Assembly (NCBI GenBank): GCA_022885665.1
Contig: JAGQDJ010000047.1
Coordinates: 310,001-374,000 of the forward strand
Length of the DNA: 64,000 nt
DNA from: Triops longicaudatus
Taxonomy: Eukaryota > Arthropoda > Branchiopoda > Notostraca > Triopsidae
Reading direction: 5' to 3'
The translations under genes and the position numbers were made by a program. A model generated the notes under the pieces. It did not search any database. It was not told where the DNA came from and worked only from the letters and a program-made list of their open reading frames with translations. Shown piece after piece: positions 11,265-22,785 of this stretch (its first letter is position 1; each line of letters opens with the position of its first letter).

Positions 11265-11546
11265 TTCTTCTTCTTCTTCTTCATCTTCTTATTGTTATTA
11301 TTATTTGTATTGTTATTATTATTTCTTCTTCTTCTTCTCTTTCTTCTTCTTCTTGCTCTTCTCCTTCTTCTTCTTCTTCTTCTCCTTCTCTTTCTTCTTC
11401 TTCTTCTTCTTGCTCATCTCCTTCTCCTTCTTCTTCTTCTTCTTCTTCTTCTTCTCCTTCTTCTTCTTCTCCTTCTTCTTCTTCTCCTTCTTCTCCTTCT
11501 TCTTTTTCTTCTTCTAATTATTATTATTATTATTATTATTATTATT
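11265..11546. repeat. (CTT)n-rich low-complexity tract ending in (ATT)n
   Basis: About 250 bases of imperfect CTT/TCC/TTG triplets followed by roughly ten ATT units. It is open in several frames only because of its composition (poly-Ser, poly-Leu, poly-Phe). Confidence 0.9.
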
Positions 11547-12298
11547 TTGCACAACAAAGCACATTTTTAACTTAAAAGATCCACTACTAGAAAAAAAAAA
11601 CATCGAGAAAGGTAGCTTCAAGCAAATGTTAACTCAAAACTGCGTGAAGTTTGACTTTTCGTACTAAGGTGGATGAAACATTTTCGAAAAATTGAGTAAC
11701 ATTGTCTCAAAGAAGGGTACGAAATAGCTAGGAATTACCTTAACGTTTAAATCGATATGTTTACTGCAAATAATCGAGGTTCCATTTGCGCATAATGTAT
11801 ATTTTTATTAAAAGTCATCTATTAGTAGGAACCCTCATAATCAATTTTCCTTCCGTTAAAATTGTTTTAAAAACAAAACATCTTAATAACACCAAGTGGA
11901 GAAATATAAAGAAAAGAAGAATAACGATACCCGTACTACGTCTAAGATGTGGCCATAGAAAATTTGGAACGTGTCTCCAGAGATTTAATCTTTGAGAAAA
12001 CACAACATGTAGAAACTGTGGAGAGAGCAAGGAAAGCATATCACATTTAATCCTGGAATCAAGCAAAATTTATGTCGGGTTGTGGTATGGCTTTTAAGCC
12101 GACTGCACCATGGTATAACTTTTAGTCTTAAATCCGGTACTAAGGTTACGTGTATTGAGCTCGATCGGGGTGGATATACAAGGCTCACGATGGTGACTCT
12201 ACTACTCAACTCTCTCTCTCTCCTCTCGTCTGACCTTACCTAACCTCTCACCGGGCATACCTGCCCTCGAGGCCACGTTCTAACTGAGGGCATGTACA
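11547..12298. other. Non-coding stretch, probably including LTR sequence at its right end
   Basis: The right half, roughly 12070-12298, is the likely body of the 3' LTR of the gypsy remnant (read on minus). The left half shows nothing recognisable. Confidence 0.35.
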
Positions 12299-12782
12299 TG
12301 ACGTCATACCATGTCCCTTTTTTTCTTTTGGGGAACATGCATACAATCTTTGGTCACAATTACATGCCTACATGGAACACTGAATTTAGAACACTGCTAT
12401 TCCTCCTTTCTAAACCTCTTCGGTGGTTTTCGTATGCGGGTCAAACGGCGAAGTGGAATTGGTGCTTGAACTGGCTCGGACGGCGATGTTGATGCCGATC
12501 CTGGCATAACCGCAACTCTTCTTCTTAAAAAACGTCTATTGCGTCGGAAAATGCGCCCTGCCGGTGTTTTCACCATGTAAGCGCGGTTGCGTCCGACCTC
12601 TACTATGACACCTGGTGTGTCCCACCTTTTGGTGACGGGATGCTGAATCAGGACGTGGTCTCCAACGTCCAAGTCCCGCAACTTGTGTGCCCGTTTGTCA
12701 TAATGGGCTTTCCGGATCTCCTTGGTGCGTCGCGCTTTCCTCTCAAGTTCTACCGCTGCCTTCCGCCACTGACGTCATACCA
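12299..12782 (-). mobile_element. Ty3/gypsy LTR retrotransposon remnant (3' end)
   Basis: Read on minus. The order is a 13-base sequence TGGTATGACGTCA (12770-12782), a pol 3' end (12397-12771), a polypurine tract AAAAGAAAAAAAGGGA (12314-12329), and the same 13-base sequence again (12299-12311) as the apparent LTR start. LTR sequence seems to continue down to about 12070. The polypurine tract directly before a TG-starting LTR is the expected arrangement. The repeated 13-mer suggests that the body between the 5' LTR start and the pol end was deleted. A target-site duplication was not identified. Confidence 0.65.
12397..12771 (-). pseudogene. gypsy pol C-terminal fragment (after the integrase)
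   Basis: A 124-residue open piece without a start codon of its own. It reads KAHYDKRAHKLRDLDVGDHV, then IQHPVTKRWDTPGVIVEVGR and AGRIFRRNRRFLRRR. This is the typical C-terminal end of arthropod Ty3/gypsy polyproteins, where a DP-TKRWD..G.V.EVGR..Y.V....GR...RNRRFLR motif follows the integrase core. It ends in a natural stop at 12397. Upstream the frame meets TGA just past the 13-base repeat, so protease, reverse transcriptase and the integrase core are absent. Not an active element. Confidence 0.75.
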
Positions 12783-13683
12783 GATTGAAATCAATTATTC
12801 GACAAGTTCTGGAGCAAGAGTATTCTCACCACCATTGCCGATTTTTTAGGGCTCAGAGAAGGGACCGTAGATGCCCAACAATTTATACGAAATTCACTCA
12901 TTCGATATCTTACACACGTGAAGATTGTAGACCTAATTTAGCCCATTTTTCTGTTCTTTTTACATGACGACTCATTTTACCTGTTTATAACAAAACACAC
13001 CTTAAGAGAATGCAAACAGTCTGGGTAGCTGCATAAGACTTGCAAATAGCTGAGTGATAATGTAGCGAAAGCGGAAGACGATAGCGTGTCGCTACCCGAC
13101 ACGGTTCGTCTAACAACCAATAAAACAAGGAAAAACATGAGCATTTCTGGATGTATTTGGCTATTTGGATACTTTTGTTCATTGGCTTGTTCCGCATTAG
13201 GGTTCACGGTGTGTCCCCAGAAGAGCCACTGTAGCAATGAAGCAACAGAATTCATCACGTGATATCGATTACCCCAAATCCGGGCTTGAACTTGGTGGAC
13301 TTGATCGTGTTCAGCATGAATTTTTTTACGAGTCTGTGCGAAGTTCATTTTGGTAGCTATAGTACTTTAGTTGCATGCTGCAACTCGATAGTGTCGAAAA
13401 TTGCAGCGGTGTATCGCACTGTATTAAATCACTAGTTAACTTTATTGATTGCAATTTGAGCAAACATACTTTTCTGGAATCATGTTGTGTATTCTTGAAA
13501 ACTGGGAATTATAACAATAAAAGAAGGTGGTAACTTGGCAAACAAACTGCGCCTTGGGAAAAAAAAATGCACCGTACTGGACCGAGTAGAAGTTACTGGG
13601 GATGAATAATTAACAATAATTATTTTAAATAGCGATCGAGTAAGTCCATAACGTGGTATCAACAGTTTCGGTGCATTTTGTCC
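12783..13683. other. Non-coding stretch
   Basis: No gene recognised between the gypsy remnant and copy 3. Confidence 0.35.
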
Positions 13684-14921
13684 TTAACAGGCGGAGTAAG
13701 TCCAGCCAAGAGGCGTGCAAACCTGTAAGAAGAAAATGAAATGTGTTTAGTGAACAGTGAATTAATTTACAGCTACCTTTCCGAGCTCAATTATTTGAAA
13801 GGTAAAATGTCTTGTAAATTAAAACGAGAACTTACACCAACGGTGAAGGGAGAAGACCCAGACAAGGTGGTGGAGTACGAGGTGACGACGACGGTGGTAG
13901 AGGTCTGAAAAACGAGATGACAAGCTTGTTTAAGTATTGTGCTCGCATATTTTACCGATTTTTCTTCCAGTCTTAGAGCAATAATCATGTGATTTCTAGG
14001 ACTTAAAAAATAATAATGGAAGCTTTTTGATTCTTTTTAATAGTGTAGAAATGAAGAGTTATAGTAGCTTGCTTACCGTGTAGTAGATAGTGACACCGAA
14101 TGCAGAGCGGGCTAAGCAGTCAGACAAACCGGTAATTTCTACTTCTGAAGAGCTTTGGATGTCTGCAGCGGGAGCATCTTGAGGAGCAACAGCGTCCAAA
14201 ACGGGGGCAGCAGTAGTCTGGACACTATTTAATACGGGAGAAAATATTTAAGGAAATTACTGGAACAGAATAATGTTCAAATTTATGAATTTGTGATATT
14301 TTAGTTAAATGTGATATGTGTGGTAGTAAAACGAGCGAGGTATCAAGGTACAGTACTTACAGTAAGTACAGTATAGTATCATAAACACGACCCAAACAAA
14401 CTTGCCCTAAGCTAAACGCACGCCCCCTGTGACATAAGTTAGGGCTGCGGGTCAAAAGCGTTCGTAAAACTGGAGTGGGACGCATTCGCAAAACTGCTAG
14501 GGCGTTACGTATAGGGGAATTCGTTTGATTTGTTTTTATTGGAGAGTACTGTACACGAACTACCTATAGCAATTATACATTTCACTTACGGTTCGGGCTG
14601 GCTAGGTTCGATGGTATCAGTGACAGTTCCGTCTCCAAGGATAATTTCGGGCTTCTCTTCCACGGAACGACGGCGACGGCACTGGGTGAGGGCAGCACCG
14701 CTGGTGTAGCAAGTCCTAATTCCACAAAGCGGCGATTAGAGCTCATGATCGGGGAAGGTTTCTCTATAAACGTACCTAGCTTTGGTGGTAGTGATGGTGG
14801 TAGTACTGACAGAAATGGAGGTTGTGGTCTTGGTCGTAGCGAGGAAGCGGTAAGTAGGTTCGGCAATGTCAGCCAAAACCACGGCGGCAACAGTTGCAAG
14901 CAAAAGCACAACTTTGTACAT
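13684..14921 (-). CDS. Secreted Cys-pair family, copy 3
   Basis: Minus-strand exons 14776-14921, 14590-14715, 14077-14224, 13836-13904 and 13684-13722 give 175 residues with consistent phases. Signal peptide MYKVVLLLATVAAVVLA; Thr-rich TTKTTTSISVSTTTI; CYTSGAALTQC (C-x9-C); RRRRSVEE; linker ending IQSSSEVEITGLSDCL; AFGVTIYYT; Thr-rich TSTTVVVTSYSTTLSGSS; end CTPLGWTYSAC (C-x9-C) and stop. The last exon is only 39 bases and was found because it repeats the ending of the siblings. Very close to copy 4, including parts of the introns, so a recent duplication. Function unknown; an extracellular peptide precursor is an inference from the signal peptide and the tetra-basic site. Confidence 0.8.
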
Positions 14922-15000
14922 TTTTACGGGTAGATTTCTCGAGAATCGATGTAGAGGAAGCTGCTAGGATAGTACTGACGATCTAACGGAGGCATTGGAG

Positions 15001-15008
15001 TATTTATA
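15001..15008 (-). promoter_or_regulatory. TATA box of copy 3
   Basis: TATAAATA on the minus strand, about 80 bases upstream of the ATG at 14921. The following block around 15020-15056, containing CCATAGCTATAATTAC, is conserved upstream of copy 4 at about 17836-17869 and may be a shared promoter element. Confidence 0.6.
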
Positions 15009-15056
15009 TGTGGTAGTCGAAGCCCATAGCTATAATTACAGTTCACCTTGGAAAGA

Positions 15057-16545
15057 AGTTTTCATGGGATGAGTAGGCGTCTAATTTAGAAAAAGTGGAG
15101 ATAGGCCTCATTTTCAGATGGGGTGCCTACGGCGGTGAACCGTGATACCTGCACTCCAGTTCCGAGTACTTTTGGGTACAGTATATGCAATGTGGCTTTT
15201 CCGTGAAAGAAAGTTAACCTTGATCTTGACATGGTGTGTAAGAACTTGCTCAGAGAAGCTTTCAGTGCGAGAACACGAAGAGAAACATAAAACTTTTCGC
15301 GTCTCCAGTTGTGGGACCCATACGATTTATGGCATGTTTATAACAGAAACCTTTACAAATTGAGCATTCCGCCAGTTTCCGCCAAAAAATTAATTTCGGT
15401 TTCCTATTCAGCGCGCGAAAATGGCACACAATGCACTGGCACAGTAGCGGTCATATTATCCATTGTTCTACTGATTTGAGGTTGAAATATATTTCATGAA
15501 AATTTTTAAATAAGATGTCTTTTAAGTTATAATGAACGTAATGTTTTATGTTTACGCTTTTTACGCTAAAATACTGTGTTTTACAGTATATATCATATAC
15601 AATTTGTTTTATGGCTTCTTTTAAATACTGCCTATTGGTTAAGGTGAACGTCGGGACGGACGCATTACGCGGGCCGCAAATTGCAGGCTACTATCCTAGT
15701 CCCATTGGTTATTACGTGCACCGTGAACTTGGCGCCAGCAGTCTTTCGTTATTGTTATTATTTTAGTGTAATTGTTATTGAGGACTTCGAGAAAAAATAC
15801 GGTGATGACTGCGTAGACTATGGAAGGTGACTGACGTAAACTAGACTATGGTGCACTTCTAGCTTCAAATCGATCATCTCTTTTTGTTTTTATTATGTGT
15901 ACCATGACCAATCGTGACAAATTTTTACAACCTCAGAACTTTTCGAGCTCCAAAAAATATAATGAGTAAGGAGTGCCTGAGTTAGCTATAGGATTGCTAC
16001 GAGTGAATAGGTTGTGTCTATTTACTTGAAAGCTTAAGTGATACTTAAGGTAAATGAGTACCTTACATTGTACTAAACTAAGTTTTCGTAAAAACAAATA
16101 TTAAATATGTTAAAAGTTACAGCAAATACAAGGAGTTAGAGAGCAAAAATTAGACAATGAAAGATACAATTGAGTAAGATGACAACGCAGAAATTTATCT
16201 GCATACACTTCCGGCCGGTACTGTAACATGTTTTAGTGACTTTTGGCAATTTTCTTCTACCAACAATTCTCCGAAAGTGTCACCAAGCTTTCATGTTAAT
16301 GTAAATCCACATTTGAGTTAAAGCGGGCTTTTGAGAAATATGGCTTGTATTTTTCCAAACTGGGAGTTGAAATAACAAAAAAAGATGGTAGCTTAACAAA
16401 CAATTTTCTCCCCAAAATGGGAGAAAATGTACAGCTTCAGGAATTATTAACTTAAACTGGGATGGAATGATTCACTTAATTAATTAAATAACGGTCCAGA
16501 AGGTCCATAACAAGTTTCTTCGCAGCAGGTTTCGTTTCGCTTTGC
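15057..16545. other. Non-coding stretch
   Basis: The left 200 bases keep patchy similarity to the region upstream of copy 4. The rest shows nothing recognisable. Confidence 0.35.
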
Positions 16546-17718
16546 TTAACAGGCAGTGTAAGTCCAGCCAAGAGGAGTGCAACCCTATGAAAAAAAAAAA
16601 GAAATCAGTACATGTAAGGTAAGCTTGAAGCCGGGTGGAAAGTTATACCATTTCCACCTACTTGGCAATGAAGAATAAACTAATGTATAGAAAAAGTGGA
16701 CTTACATTCACGGTGAAGGGAGAAGAGCCAGACAAGGTGGTGGAATACGAGGTGACGACGACGGTGGTAGAGGTCTGAAAAACGAGATGAAAAGCTTGTT
16801 TAAGTATTGTGCTCGCATATTATACCGATTTTATCTTCCAGTCTTAGAACAATAATCACGTGATTTCTAGGACTTAAATAATAATGGAAGCTTTTCACTT
16901 GTATTAATTCTTTTTAATAATGTAGACATGAAGAGCTATAGTAGCTTGCTTACCGTGTAGTAGATGGTGACACCGAAAGCAGAGCGACCCAAGCAGTTAG
17001 ACAAACCGGTGATTTCTACTTCAGAAGAGCTTTGGATGTCAGCAGCGGGAGCTTCTTGAGGAGCAGCAACGTCCAAAACGGGGGCAGCGGTAGCTTGAAC
17101 ACTAAAATGTTTCAGAAAAAAAAAATACTTAGAAATTGTACAGGAAAAAAGGATTATTTTCAGATTTTCTTTTTTGAAAAGTTTCGTCTAGAAGTGAAAG
17201 CGAACAAGGCAAATAGCATCGCAAGCAAAACTGTTTCGCCCGATGATGCTGCCGTTTGCTTTTCTCATTTCGTAACTGAATTACTTTTAAGTCAAAGATA
17301 AAGAAGGTTATTGAGCTTATGGTCATTTCAAACTAATCGTAGACGCTTTTCCCGTTTAGTAATGTGTGAAGATGCATTTCACTTACGGCTCAGGCTGGCT
17401 AGGTTCGATGGCATCAGTGACGGTTCCGTCTCCAAGGACAATTTCGGGCTTCTCTTCCACGGAACGACGGCGACGGCACTGGGTGAGGGCAGCACCGCTG
17501 GTGTAGCAAGTCCTAATTTCACAAAGCGGCGATTAGAGCTCATGATCGGGGAAGGTTTCTCTGAAAACGTACCTAGCTTTGGTGGTAGGGATGGTGGTAG
17601 TGCTGATGACGACGGAGGTGGTGGTCCTGGTAGCAGCGAGGAAACGGTTGGCAGGTTCGTTAGCAGTAGCCAAAGCCACGGCCACAACAGCGGCGAGGAG
17701 AAGCAAAGTCTTGTACAT
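16546..17718 (-). CDS. Secreted Cys-pair family, copy 4
   Basis: Minus-strand exons 17573-17718, 17387-17512, 16954-17101, 16706-16774 and 16546-16584 give 175 residues with the same exon lengths as copy 3 (146, 126, 148, 69 and 39 bases). Signal peptide MYKTLLLLAAVVAVALA; ANRFLAATRTTTSVVIS; CYTSGAALTQC; RRRRSVEE; linker with IQSSSEVEITGLSNCL; AFGVTIYYT; TSTTVVVTSYSTTLSGSS; end GCTPLGWTYTAC and stop. All boundaries follow GT..AG. The two Thr-rich plus C-x9-C modules flank the tetra-Arg site and the linker. Function unknown. Confidence 0.82.
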
Positions 17719-17815
17719 TTTGAGATTTACAAGTGTGGAAGGTTCTTGAGGAGAAAAGCTGCTGTTCTCACCGACGACTCGAGAGAGGCTGTGTACCTAA
17801 CATAGGCCTCGCGAG

Positions 17816-17823
17816 TATTTATA
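17816..17823 (-). promoter_or_regulatory. TATA box of copy 4
   Basis: TATAAATA on the minus strand about 98 bases upstream of the ATG at 17718, followed by the block shared with the copy 3 promoter (about 17836-17869). Confidence 0.6.
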
Positions 17824-17869
17824 GGTGCTTGTGGAAGCCTATAGCAATGATTACGAGTCACCTTGAAAG

Positions 17870-19661
17870 ACGTCTTCCAGGTTGGGTGGCTAGATAAGGT
17901 AGACTTCTTATTGAGGAGGGCTACGGACAAAGGTAACCCCACCTTCCTCAACCCTCCGAAGCTCCAATCCACTTCCGAGCTCTCGTGGGTTTGGGTTGTG
18001 CAATGGGGTCTTCTTTTAAAGGAGCCTCTCCTTGATCTTGACTTGACGAGTGATAAATTAGCAACGTCTTGAAGATTCCATGAACGGTAGGGGGAAAAAA
18101 TGCGACGCGTCATGTGTCGCGCAATGAAAAGTTTCTTAGGTTTATAATCTTCGGTATTCATTTAGCATGCTCCGAACTTTTAACTACAAACTTTTAACTA
18201 GAGTCAAATTTGAAGAGTTTTCGAAGAACAGAAAAGACTTTTGATTCACACACTCCCATGCTAGTAACACAGCAAAGAACAAAGAGCTTTTTTTAACATT
18301 AGCTTTTTTGCCCTCGGTACTTCAAGTGCAACTTACTTAATTCTAGTCGTTTATTTTTTACCATTTTAATTAAAGTTAATTATACGAATACGTGATTACA
18401 TTTAATGTGCGTGCAGTGAACACTAAGGAAATAGAAACATTAAAATCCTAATATTAATAGCAGTTTTAGAAACGTTGAAAAAGAATGTTTCGAGAGTAGA
18501 ACTGAGACTGAAGTAAACAAAAATAATGTTTTAATCGTTCACTTTATTGGTTAAGCTGTCTCAACTGAGTTTTCTTGAACAGGGTTACGACTTATTAATT
18601 GTTGTCTCTGGTATGAACATGAAAAGCTCTATAAATGCTTCTATGTTGAATAAATTAATATACTATACAATAGCCGAAGCACAATTTGCAGGCATCTGAA
18701 ATATAAAAATGTCTCTCAGCATTTATGAAACCGACACATTGTGTTATGATGTTTGCATTGTTTCAACGAAGTCTTAAGCAAGCGAAGCTTAAATCCTTCG
18801 AAGCACACGTGCAACTTGCGTACTTTCATAGCGAATAAAATATACGAAACTCGAACTCTAACATACTTTTATTGTAATTTTTTTATGCGCCAAACTTTCA
18901 CAATAAGAGCGGAGGTCAGTTAACGGTACGACCGTTGCTCTCCTTGGTTTTCGCTGCGTAATGTAAATTCAACTTGGTAAGCAACAACGAAGAGCAGATC
19001 TTTACGGAGCTATAAATGGCGAAGTCATATATGTATAGGTGAGTATATCCTTTGTAGAGTAGGCTTTCTACCCAAGCAGGCAGAGAAAGAAGCTAAAATT
19101 TATGGACGAGGTTTTCAGCCGTAATGAGTTTTTAGACCTTCGGCCTTAGCCTCGGATTTGATACCTAACCATGGTCAAGGCCTCACAGCCCTTCATTGCA
19201 AACTGGTTTTGACCATACATTTGCGTTAAAAATGTAACTACAAAGAAAAACGAAGCAACAATAAAAATACGTTTTTCACGTGTACACTATCATACCATTG
19301 CTGGTTGGATTACTTTTCAAACGTTGTAAAATAACAATAGACATTTTAGTGCTATCTTCACCTTTCGTAGTAATGTATATCTATATGCTTGTCTGTTTTG
19401 ACCGACCTAAAACTACGGAAACCTGCAAGTGCTGTCTTGACTTTCAAGAAGGGCATTTGAAGGCAAGAAATGGGTTGAAGTGTAAAGTGTTCTTTGTATT
19501 GAACAGTATCAAACAAACGGCACGAATTGCCTTAACAGGAAGAATTTTGTCTTCATTATTGAATAAGTTAAACAAAGAACGTAAACATTGAACAACACAC
19601 TCTAGGGAGAGTGTGGGAAACACGGAATGAGAAGAGTTCTCCGCTTTCCTTGTGAGCCAGT
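17870..19661. other. Non-coding stretch
   Basis: The first 200 bases resemble the upstream region of copy 3. No gene recognised in the rest. Confidence 0.35.
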
Positions 19662-20662
19662 TTAGCAGCCGCTGTACGGGAAGTTGGCGGGGGTGCATCC
19701 AGTCACGCTGAAAGTAGAGCTGCCACTGAGGGTAGTGGAATAGCTGGTCACGGTGATGGTGGTACTAGTCTAAAACGCAAACCCATCAGTTAGAAACGAC
19801 TGAAAGTTTCGAGCATCATATCTCAAAATATGCCCCACACTTCAAACTTAGTTATGGTTATAGAAAGCCTTAACAAGGGCTCACTGGTACTTACAGTGTA
19901 GTAAACGGTAATTCCGAAAGCAGATCGGCCCAAGCAGTTGTCCAAGCCAGAAACTTCGACTTCAGAAGAGCTTTGGATATCAGCTTCAGGTTTGGCATCT
20001 TCGAAAGCTTCAGGAGCAGCAGTGGCCTCAACACTAATTATGCAGGCCATGTTTTATGTGTGCGTTATTTTACCGTGCAAATTTTGCAATTAGATACTTA
20101 CGCAACGGGCTTGGAGGCTTGAATGTCAAGAGCCAAATTGTCAGGGTTATTAATCTCGGCCACTTCCTCAATACCACGGCGACGACGGCATTGGGTCAGA
20201 GCGGCAGCACTTGTGTAACAGGTTCTGTATATTTTGGATGAAAGAACAAAAAAATATCTGTAACGTAGTCTTAAATCCATTGAGCGCATATGTTTAAGCC
20301 AAGAATGGTTAAGACTGAGAACAATGTCTGTTACGCAGTACTTTTATTCTAAAAATAGTTCGGAAACTTATAATGAAATGTGTAGCCTGGTAGAACGATT
20401 TGGCAAATTGTTTAAAGTTTCACGAAACATCAAAACTAGCAAAGTTGCGTGGTGAAGATTTCGTAAAGATTTTGTAGGATAAGTAGAAATTTGCCTGTTA
20501 CCGTGCAACAGTAGTGGGGATAGTGGTGGTCGACAAAAATACGGAAGTAGACGTCTTGGTGGTAGCTAAGGCCAGGAAACGGTTAGCAGGCTCGGGAACA
20601 ATTTCTTGGTTAGCAAAAACGGCAACAGCCAAAAAGCTTGCTAAGACGACGAACTTGAACAT
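19662..20662 (-). CDS. Secreted Cys-pair family, copy 5
   Basis: Minus-strand exons 20502-20662, 20102-20224, 19895-20033 and 19662-19769 give 176 residues. The second Thr-rich part and the terminal Cys pair sit in one 108-base exon, so this copy has one intron fewer than copies 1-4. Signal peptide MFKFVVLASFLAVAVFA; ANRFLALATTKTSTSVFLS; CYTSAAALTQC; RRRRGIEE; IQSSSEVEVSGLDNCL; AFGITVYYT; TSTTITVTSYSTTLSGSS; end GCTPANFPYSGC and stop. Exon 2 with its downstream intron is nearly identical to copy 6 while the other exons are more diverged. The ATG chosen is the one directly before the hydrophobic core; an in-frame ATG 27 bases upstream exists. Confidence 0.82.
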
Positions 20663-20746
20663 TTTCAGTAATATTTTTTTTTTTAGCAAGAGTTGCTGTT
20701 ACTGTGGAACTGCTGCTTGGTCTGAAATAGCTTAGGCCCATCGCTG

Positions 20747-20754
20747 CTTATATA
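20747..20754 (-). promoter_or_regulatory. TATA box of copy 5
   Basis: TATATAAG on the minus strand, about 85 bases upstream of the ATG at 20662. Confidence 0.55.
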
Positions 20755-22347
20755 TGGTCTGAAATGCGGGTCGACAGTCTCTCGTAAAGGGACATACACG
20801 AAAGCACCTTAGGACTTCAGGGAACAAGAATGGAGGGGGAGGGATGAGACGCTGGGCAAAACGGGCTGATTCCCGTAACCTTATGTGATACGTAATCTTA
20901 GCTCCACCTCCATAAACTTTTTTGTTCTATTTTTGCTCGCAGTCGATTTCATTGTTCCTGGTATCGTTTTGAGTTCTTACGAAGTTTGTGATTCTAAAGA
21001 CTCGTTACCAGACGTAAAGAAACATAAATAGGGAACGACTTGCCCGAGGTCAAGAACGAAACGCGTCGTTTAAGGTGATCAATTGTTGTTCAAGCTAGTG
21101 CGACATGCATTACGCAGAATTGGAGAAAGATAGGTAAAATGAAGACTTGTTAGAATCACGTGTTAAAATTGAGCTAAAGTGATTCCCTAATTATGTAAAA
21201 CTACCAGAACTTGACTGAATTTGGTTCCTTTTGATTACGGCGTGCCCAGGAATCCCAATTAAAATGTACTGCTGAAGTACTTTCAAAGGAATTGCAGTGC
21301 TCGCCGCGTAAGAAGACCTCGGGACCGGTTAACGATTTTGTCTTGAGCGGAAATTTGTCTTAGGAGGACTTCCATTTGCTTAAAAGTTACTAACCAGCAA
21401 GCTTTGGGTACTGGTGAAATGGAATTTCGTCATTTTCGAGTTCGACTTAAGTGGAGTCAACTGTATAAGTCTTCAACAGCTATAATTTAAGCGATCTGTC
21501 TAATGACTTTTTATTAGTAATTCTTGCAAGTGTGTATTTCGAATGTATAGTTGAATCCTTCAATGAAATAAGATCGATACCGGAGCTGCACTACACAATT
21601 TAAGCTATGTCTAACTCCAGCAGAAGTCGTTTCACATTAGTAAATGAGTAATGCGACAGAAAGTTAATCTTGGAAACATGCTTATAATTCATTTAACCGA
21701 TATCAAAAGGCGTGAAATTACTGTATATTTTGTGTTATTTTCTATTGTACTAAGTATAATGCATAGTACAGGGTGAAATACTCACTCATGAACCATAGTG
21801 TTTTAATATGTCGAAATTATTGCAATATCTGTAACTTTTGTCGACAAAAACACCGGCTCGTTAAACAGAAAAGATTTCAAAGTGACCGCCGGAGCAACTT
21901 CTTCTCTTTCATGTAAACCAGTCAAAGTGATAATGGTGACAGTACTAGCAAGCTCTTTATTTTTTGTTTACTTTTTTGTGCTTACTTTTATAGTCATCGA
22001 AGATGTGCTGTTGTATGAAAATTCCATGGACTTGAACACGTCCCGTAAAAAGGTCGATCACCCATGCAGCCATGTGGAGTTTAAATAGGAAACAAGCTCT
22101 CCGAGGTCGAAACCAAAATGGACACTCTCGTATTCCAGGTGTTTGTTTCAATCTATCCAAGCAAAAAGATCGCAAAAGATGACAAGAAAATCGCCACAAA
22201 ATATATTTCGCAAACTAATGTTTTGAACCTCGCTCTACGGTAAAAATTAAGAACAACGAACCTGGATTTTAAACAGAAGAACTACGGCATTCTGCTAGGT
22301 AATGGCAAGTCCAGACATTGTAAGAAAGGGCGATCCGTATAAGGAAG

Positions 22348-22384
<37 letters not shown>

Positions 22385-22785
22385 TACGACGTAGTGTCTG
22401 GCCATTCATTGTAGTTAGAAGTTATTCAATACGTCTTGGAGAATAGGATAACATGACAGTGAATGCTTTCGTGTATAGTTTAATATAATTCAAATTTTGT
22501 ATTCATTAGCCTTTTTTGTTTCTTAACTGTTATTGCACAGTGATTTCTTTCGTGTTCTATTTTCAAATTTTGTCGTTAGAATAGTTGTTGAGGTCAGGCA
22601 CAGTTCGTGGGTAAATTGTTGCTTGTATTTAACTAATTGACAGGAAAGAGTAGAAATATAACAAGACAAAACATGTGTGGCAACCAGTGAATAATTTAAA
22701 CGACGAGGTGACGCATCGGAGATGTCAGTGACCGAGATGCGCAAACGGGAATGGGCGCAATCATCGGTCTCGTTGCAGAACCAGT
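20755..22785. other. Non-coding region with diverged upstream duplicates and poly-T
   Basis: Segments around 20990-21090 and 22030-22340 resemble each other in part and also 24350-24690. Shared words include TGCCCGAGGTC / CTCCGAGGTCGAAACC and AGAACAACGAACCTG. A poly-T run lies at about 22351-22381. No gene recognised. Confidence 0.4.

Noticed and set aside
11107..11575. Three overlapping open frames of 114-136 codons
   Set aside because: They are poly-Phe, poly-Ser and poly-Leu translations of the CTT/ATT low-complexity tract.
14582..14911. 109-codon Pro/Ser-rich minus-strand open frame
   Set aside because: It is the wrong frame across exon 1, intron 1 and exon 2 of copy 3; the same shadow appears over copy 4 (17379-17687).
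17727..18161. 144-codon minus-strand open frame with many basic residues
   Set aside because: It runs through the TATA box and 5' leader of copy 4 and the conserved promoter block, has no domain, and the matching region upstream of copy 3 is not open.
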